The notes below the pieces were generated by a model that saw only the letters and a program-made list of their open reading frames with translations, made no database searches and was not told where the DNA came from. A program made the position numbers and the translations under genes. From NCBI GenBank assembly GCA_016297585.1, contig JAEDGJ010000075.1, positions 1 to 11,336 on the forward strand: a stretch of 11,336 nt of DNA. Reading direction: 5' to 3'. This DNA comes from Clostridiaceae bacterium. Its GTDB lineage: Bacteria; Bacillota; Clostridia; Oscillospirales; QAMX01. Within the stretch, counting starts at the first letter, position 1. Every line of letters begins with the position of its first letter. This document shows, one piece after another, positions 6,786 to 11,336 of the stretch.

Positions 6786-6801
6786 AGTTTGATGGTATAG
6801 T
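6773..6801 (+). promoter_or_regulatory. Sigma-A-type promoter for the ABC exporter operon
   Basis: TTGCCA (6773-6778) and TATAGT (6796-6801) are spaced by exactly 17 bases, and a TG one base before the -10 adds the extended element. Transcription should start near 6808, about 60 bases before the first ABC gene. Confidence 0.8.
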
Positions 6802-6868
6802 ACAAAAAGGTCAAACCGCATTCCGGAAAACAGAAAGAAGCGTGTCTTGAAAAGGAGTGAAGTGACTC

Positions 6869-8689
6869 ATGGACGCTGTCAAATGGACCCTGCGCATGGC
6901 GCGCAAGGACATGAAACTGCTGATCGCCGGCATCCTCATCAGCCTTTTGCCGACGGCCCTGGTCTTCGTCAATCCGGTGGTCTACTCCCACATCATTGAC
7001 GACGTTTTCACCGGCGGCCGGATGGAGCTGCTGCTGCCGTACGCCGCCTCCGTCGTCGGAATCGTGCTGCTGCGCGCGGCGCTGATCTATGTGAACGGTC
7101 TGATGATCGAAACCGCCACGCAGAACACCATCCGCCGCCTGCGCCTGTACTTATATGACAAGCTCGGCACCCTCGACTCCGGCTTCTACAGCCAGAACCG
7201 CACCGGCGACCTGATGATGAAGCTCTCCGGCGACCTCGACTGGGTACGCCACTTCTTAAGCTGGATCATCCCCAACACCGTCTCCAACCTCATCATCTTC
7301 GTCGTCACCCTCGTCATTTTCTTCATCACGAGCCCCCTCATGACGCTGGCGGCGCTGATCCTCACTCCCTTCACCGCCTACGCCACCTACCGCCTGCGCA
7401 AGGTCATGCGCCCCGCCCACGACAAGGTGCGCGCCGAGACCTCCGCCTTGAACGTCACCGTGCAGGAGAACATCTCCGGCAACCGCGTCGTCAAGGCCTT
7501 CGTCCGCGAAAACCATGAGATCGAAAAGTTTGAGGAACGCAACCAGGCCTACTGCCGCGCGTCGATCGACTCCGTGCGCACCTGGTGGAGCTTCGGCCCC
7601 TTCATCTCCGGCATCGCCTCCTCGATGAGCATCGTGCTCCTCGTCATGGGCGGCATCGGCGTCGTGCGCGGCAACCTGACTCTCGGCCAGCTCTCCCTCT
7701 TTCTGAACCTGACCTGGGGCTTGAACCAGCCCATGAACCTCATCGGCACCATCATGAACGACTACCAGCGCTTCATGGCGTCCGTCGACAAGATCATGAC
7801 GATCTACTACGCGCAGCCCGACATCAAAAACGGCGACGCGCCCGTCAAAAACGAGTCCCCGAAGGGCGAGATCGAGCTCCGCGACTGCTCCTTCTCCTAT
7901 TCCGGCCAGAAGATCCTCAAGCACATCAACTTCACCGCCCATGCCGGGGAGACGATCGGCATCATGGGCCCCACCGGCTCCGGCAAGACGACGATCACCT
8001 CCCTCATCGCCCGCTTCATCGATCCCTCCGACGGCGCCGTCTTCGTCGACGGCGTGGACGTCCGGGACTACGATCTGCACTCCCTGCGCGGCATGATCGG
8101 CATGGCGATGCAGGACGTCTTCCTCTTCTCCGATACGATCGACTCGAACATCGCCTACGGCCGCCCCGACTCCTCCGAGGAGTGGGTGCACGAATGCGCC
8201 GTCGACGCGGACGCCGACAGCTTCATCCGCCGCACGCCGCAGGGATATGAGACGATCATCGGCGAGCGCGGCGTCGGCCTCTCCGGCGGTCAGCGCCAGA
8301 GACTGTCCCTTGCCCGCGCGCTCGCGTACGACACGCCCATCCTGATCCTCGACGACACCACCTCCGCCGTCGATATGGAGACCGAGCATTACATCCAGGA
8401 GCGCCTGCGCAATCGCAAAAAGCGCGCGACGACCATCGTCATCGCCCAGCGCATCACCTCGGTGCGCGACGCCGACCGCATTTACATTGTCGAAAACGGC
8501 GAGATCACGGAATGCGGCACGCATGAGGAGCTGCTCGAAAAGCGCGGCTACTACTACAACATCTTCCGTCTCCAGCAGGGACTTTCCGCCGACGCCGCCG
8601 AGGCCGTCGCGAAGGCCGCCGAGACAAAGCGGGCTGCCGAAGCCGCCGAAGAAGCGAAAAAGCTCGCGTTGGAAGGGGGGCGCGTATAA
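6869..8689 (+). CDS. ABC exporter half-transporter with degenerate ATP site
   Basis: The 606-residue protein joins an N-terminal type-1 exporter membrane domain (about 1-310, six helices) to a nucleotide-binding domain (about 333-570). Visible motifs: Walker A GPTGSGKTT (367-375), Q-loop Gln415, signature LSGGQ (471-475), Walker B ILILDD (491-496) and D-loop SAVD. The catalytic Glu after Walker B is Asp496, and the switch His is Gln527 (IAQR). These are typical of the degenerate half of heterodimeric exporters such as TM287/288, BmrCD or LmrCD. It should pair with the product of the next gene, whose ATG follows the stop directly, and act at the cytoplasmic membrane in export of a drug, lipid or peptide that the sequence does not reveal. 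A helical tail of about 33 residues (573-605), rich in Ala, Glu and Lys, extends past the usual end. AAAGGAG lies 11 bases before the start. Confidence 0.92.
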   Translation: MDAVKWTLRMARKDMKLLIAGILISLLPTALVFVNPVVYSHIIDDVFTGGRMELLLPYAASVVGIVLLRAALIYVNGLMIETATQNTIRRLRLYLYDKLGTLDSGFYSQNRTGDLMMKLSGDLDWVRHFLSWIIPNTVSNLIIFVVTLVIFFITSPLMTLAALILTPFTAYATYRLRKVMRPAHDKVRAETSALNVTVQENISGNRVVKAFVRENHEIEKFEERNQAYCRASIDSVRTWWSFGPFISGIASSMSIVLLVMGGIGVVRGNLTLGQLSLFLNLTWGLNQPMNLIGTIMNDYQRFMASVDKIMTIYYAQPDIKNGDAPVKNESPKGEIELRDCSFSYSGQKILKHINFTAHAGETIGIMGPTGSGKTTITSLIARFIDPSDGAVFVDGVDVRDYDLHSLRGMIGMAMQDVFLFSDTIDSNIAYGRPDSSEEWVHECAVDADADSFIRRTPQGYETIIGERGVGLSGGQRQRLSLARALAYDTPILILDDTTSAVDMETEHYIQERLRNRKKRATTIVIAQRITSVRDADRIYIVENGEITECGTHEELLEKRGYYYNIFRLQQGLSADAAEAVAKAAETKRAAEAAEEAKKLALEGGRV

Positions 8690-10465
8690 ATGGCCATCAC
8701 CAAGGAACGCAACAAGTTCAACGTCGACGAGGAGCTGGAATCTCCGTTTAATATCTCACAGCTCAAGCGCGCGGGAAAGTACATCGGCCGCTACTGGAAG
8801 CTGCTGCTGCGCGCGTTCCTCCTCAGCGTCGTCGCCATCCTTCTGGACCTCGTCACGCCGCTGTACACGACGAAGATCGTCGACGACCTTGTCCCCGCGA
8901 AGGACATCCGCGGCATCCTGCTTGTGGGTCTGCTCTTCGCCGCCACCGTCGCGCTCGTCCTTGTCATCAACCGCTGGCGCACGCTGCTTTTCAACAGCGC
9001 CGGTCAGTATATCATCACCGACATCCGCCACGACCTGTTCGTGCACCTGCAGAAGCTGCCCTTCGACTATTACGACAGCCGTCCGCACGGAAAGATCCTC
9101 GTCCGCGTCGTCAACTACATCAATGCCGTCGCAAACTTCCTCTCCAACGGCATTATCAGCATCCTGATCGAGCTTCTGTCCCTTGTCGCGATCTTCTTCT
9201 TCATGCTGAAGCTCCACGTCGGGCTGACGCTGATGGTGCTCACCGGTCTGCCGCTGTTCATCCTCGTGATGGCCTTCATCAAGACCCCCCAGCGCCGCGC
9301 CTATCAGAAGCTCTCCAACAAGCAGTCGAACCTGAACGCCTACCTGCACGAATCCATCAGCGGCATCAAGGTCACGCAGGCCTTCGACCGCGAGGACACC
9401 AACTACGGCATCTATACGAAGCTCTGCAACGACTCCCGCTTCGCCTGGCTGCACGCCATCCGCATCAGCGGCGTCATCTGGCCGATCATCCTGACGCTCT
9501 CCGTCGTCTACACCGTGCTGATCTACTACGCCGTCGGCGCGGGCTGGTTCTCCGGCGTCACCGTCGGCGTGCTGCTGGCGTTCGTCAGCTACACCTCCCG
9601 CTTCTGGCAGCCGATCCAGACGCTCGGCAACCTCTATAACCAGCTCATCACGAACACCGCCTACCTCGAACGCATCTTCCAGCTCATGGACGAGCCCGTC
9701 TCCATCGACGACCGTCCCGGCGCCGTCGAGCTGCCGCCGATCTCCGGACGCGTCGAGTTCAAAAACGTCGTCTTCGGCTACGAACCGACGCAGACCATCC
9801 TCGACCACGTCAGCTTCGTCGCCGAGCCCGGCGAAAACATCGCGCTCGTCGGCCCCACCGGCGCGGGTAAGTCGACGATCGTCTCCCTCCTCGCGCGCTT
9901 CTACGACATCCGCGAGGGCTCCGTCACCATCGACGGCCACGAGCTCTGGGACGTCACGATCTCGTCGCTGCGCTCGCAGATGGGCATGATGCTGCAGGAC
10001 AGCTTCCTCTTCACCGGCACGATCCGCGACAACATCCGCTACGGACGCCTCGACGCGACGGACGAGGAGATCGTCGCCGCCGCGAAGGCCGTTCACGCGG
10101 ACGACTTCATCTCGCAGATGCCCATGGGCTATGACACCGAGGTGCAGGAGCGCGGCGCGTCCCTTTCCGCCGGCCAGCGCCAGCTCATCAGCTTCGCGCG
10201 CACGCTGCTCGCCGACCCGCGCATCCTGATCCTCGACGAGGCGACGTCCTCCATCGATACGCAGACCGAGCAGCTCGTTCAGGAGGGTCTGCAGGCGCTT
10301 CTGAAGGGCCGTACGAGCTTCATCATCGCGCACCGCCTGTCGACCATCAAAAACTGCCGCATCCTCTACATCCAGGACGGCAAGATCGCCGAATCCGGCA
10401 CGCATCAGGAGCTGCTGGACAAGCACGGCCTCTACTACGAGCTGTATACCTCCCAGCTTTCCTAA
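8690..10465 (+). CDS. ABC exporter half-transporter with catalytic ATPase residues
   Basis: This 591-residue partner has a membrane domain (about 30-325) preceded by a charged N-terminal stretch that probably includes an elbow helix, then a nucleotide-binding domain (about 354-590). Motifs: Walker A GPTGAGKST (388-396), Q-loop Gln436, signature LSAGQ (492-496), Walker B ILILDE (512-517) with the catalytic Glu517, and switch His548 (IAHR). The signature's second glycine position is Ala. In the head-to-tail dimer this altered signature faces the degenerate Walker B and switch of the first protein, while its own intact Walker B, Glu and His face that protein's canonical LSGGQ. So one site should hydrolyse ATP and the other mainly bind it. 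The ATG abuts the preceding TAA, with a purine-rich ribosome binding site (8671-8682) inside the upstream gene. Substrate unknown. Confidence 0.93.
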   Translation: MAITKERNKFNVDEELESPFNISQLKRAGKYIGRYWKLLLRAFLLSVVAILLDLVTPLYTTKIVDDLVPAKDIRGILLVGLLFAATVALVLVINRWRTLLFNSAGQYIITDIRHDLFVHLQKLPFDYYDSRPHGKILVRVVNYINAVANFLSNGIISILIELLSLVAIFFFMLKLHVGLTLMVLTGLPLFILVMAFIKTPQRRAYQKLSNKQSNLNAYLHESISGIKVTQAFDREDTNYGIYTKLCNDSRFAWLHAIRISGVIWPIILTLSVVYTVLIYYAVGAGWFSGVTVGVLLAFVSYTSRFWQPIQTLGNLYNQLITNTAYLERIFQLMDEPVSIDDRPGAVELPPISGRVEFKNVVFGYEPTQTILDHVSFVAEPGENIALVGPTGAGKSTIVSLLARFYDIREGSVTIDGHELWDVTISSLRSQMGMMLQDSFLFTGTIRDNIRYGRLDATDEEIVAAAKAVHADDFISQMPMGYDTEVQERGASLSAGQRQLISFARTLLADPRILILDEATSSIDTQTEQLVQEGLQALLKGRTSFIIAHRLSTIKNCRILYIQDGKIAESGTHQELLDKHGLYYELYTSQLS

Positions 10466-10485
10466 AGCCTTTGCCCGTTTTCCCG

Positions 10486-10523
10486 CTTCGGGGGAGCCCT
10501 CTCCCCCGAAGTATTTTCTTTTT
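10486..10523 (+). terminator. Intrinsic terminator after the ABC pair
   Basis: An 11-bp perfect stem (CTTCGGGGGAG at 10486-10496, complement at 10501-10511) with a four-base loop is followed by TATTTTCTTTTT. The T-tract is interrupted by one A and one C, so read-through into the next gene is plausible. Confidence 0.85.
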
Positions 10524-10542
10524 CAAAGGAGTAATCACGGCC

Positions 10543-11336
10543 ATGAAACGCTTTACAGTCGCCATGGATTCCTATAAAGGCTCCCTTTCCTCCGTGGAAG
10601 CGGGCAGCGCGGTGCGGCGCGGCATCCTGCGCGTCCTGCCGGACGCGAAAGTCGTCTGCATCCCCATCGCCGACGGCGGCGAGGGCACCGTCGACGCGTA
10701 TCTCGCGGCCTGCGGCGGCACGCGCGTCGAGAAGACCGTGTCCGATCCGCGCGGGCAGGCCGTCCGGGCGGCGTATGCGCGGCTGCCGGACGGCACGGCG
10801 GTGATCGAAATGGCCGCGTCGTCGGGGCTGCCGCTCGTCCCCGCGGCAGCGCGCGACCCGAAAACGGCGTCGACGCGCGGCTTCGGCGAGCTGATCCTGG
10901 ACGCGCTGTCCCAAGGCGCGCGGGACTTCATCCTCGGCATCGGCGGCAGCGCGACAAACGACGGCGGCGCGGGGATGCTCTCCGCGCTCGGCGTCCGCTT
11001 CCTCGACGGCGGCGGTGCGGTCCTGCCCGACGGCGGCGCGGCGCTTGAAGGTCTTGCGCGCATCGATCTTGCGGGCTTGGACGCGCGGCTTGCCGGCTGC
11101 CGCATCCGCGTGGCCTGCGACGTGGACAACCCGCTGTGCGGCGAGCGCGGCGCGTCGGCGGTGTTCGGACCCCAGAAGGGCGCGGACGAGGCGGACGTCG
11201 CGCTGCTCGACCGGGCGCTGTCCCATTACGCGGACGTCGCGGAGGCGGCGCTCGGCGTATCCGTGCGGGATGACGCGGGTGCGGGCGCCGCGGGCGGGCT
11301 CGGCTTTGCCCTGAAGACCTTCCTCGGCGCGTCCCT
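10543..11336 (+). CDS. Glycerate kinase, type-1 (GarK/GlxK family), 3' end cut by window
   Basis: From ATG 10543 the frame stays open to the window edge, giving 264 complete codons of an expected roughly 380. The opening MDSYKGSLSSVEAG (8-21), ADGGEGT (43-49), GIGGSATNDGGAGM (about 132-145) and the DVDNPLCGERGA/VFGPQKGAD block (about 190-213) are hallmarks of the glycerate 2-kinase superfamily found in GarK and GlxK. The enzyme phosphorylates D-glycerate with ATP in the cytoplasm, feeding glycolysis as 2- or 3-phosphoglycerate; GarK and GlxK make the 2-phospho form. AAAGGAG (10525-10531) sits 11 bases before the start. The gene follows the ABC terminator with no spare room for a promoter, and has no evident functional link to the exporter. 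Other genes of the glycerate or serine route may lie beyond the window. Family is very sure. Confidence 0.93.
   Translation, partial: MKRFTVAMDSYKGSLSSVEAGSAVRRGILRVLPDAKVVCIPIADGGEGTVDAYLAACGGTRVEKTVSDPRGQAVRAAYARLPDGTAVIEMAASSGLPLVPAAARDPKTASTRGFGELILDALSQGARDFILGIGGSATNDGGAGMLSALGVRFLDGGGAVLPDGGAALEGLARIDLAGLDARLAGCRIRVACDVDNPLCGERGASAVFGPQKGADEADVALLDRALSHYADVAEAALGVSVRDDAGAGAAGGLGFALKTFLGAS

Noticed and set aside
8756..10426. A 556-codon minus-strand frame opposite the second ABC gene, and a 422-codon one opposite the first
   Set aside because: Both have biased, low-complexity composition, no family motif, and lie fully inside genes with complete ABC signatures; they are antisense shadows.

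Overview
The window looks like chromosomal DNA from a high-GC, low-copy Gram-positive lineage, most likely a Clostridia / Oscillospirales-type gut Firmicute. This rests on several things: AGGAGG-type ribosome binding sites, TTG and GTG starts, a heterodimeric ABC exporter pair, a DHHW-family O-acetyltransferase partner, and AT-rich promoters set between very GC-rich genes. The taxonomic call is inference. No insertion sequence, phage gene, CRISPR array, tRNA or rRNA was seen. Gene density is high and no gene-free stretch exceeds 300 bases.

Left part, minus strand (1-2471). In transcription order these are an alpha/beta hydrolase (1725-2471), an NCS2-type nucleobase permease (464-1609) and a purine-type phosphoribosyltransferase (1-451) that runs off the window. 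Permease and phosphoribosyltransferase are 12 bases apart and form an uptake-plus-salvage unit with its own good promoter at 1642-1670. The hydrolase is upstream and may or may not be co-transcribed.

Middle, plus strand (2486-6684). A divergent intergenic region carries an extended -10 promoter for three tightly packed genes: an AlgI-type MBOAT membrane O-acyltransferase, a membrane-anchored DHHW (AlgJ/AlgX-like) protein with a long Thr/Ala/Asp-rich insert, and a GT4-like glycosyltransferase. A strong intrinsic terminator follows. Together they look like a module that makes and O-acetylates an extracellular or cell-wall glycan. The glycan cannot be named from the sequence.

Right part, plus strand (6685-11336). 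A strong promoter, with an inverted repeat flanking its -35 box, drives two adjacent ABC exporter half-transporters. Their motifs are complementary: the first has a degenerate Walker B and switch residue, the second a degenerate signature, so both defects fall in the same composite ATP site, as in TM287/288- or BmrCD-type heterodimers. A second intrinsic terminator follows. Immediately behind it, with almost no room for a promoter, is a type-1 glycerate kinase truncated by the window end.

Nothing here is clearly a new defence or mobile system. The most interesting points are the glycan O-acetylation operon with its unusual insert, the ABC promoter operator candidate, and the terminator-then-RBS arrangement before glycerate kinase.
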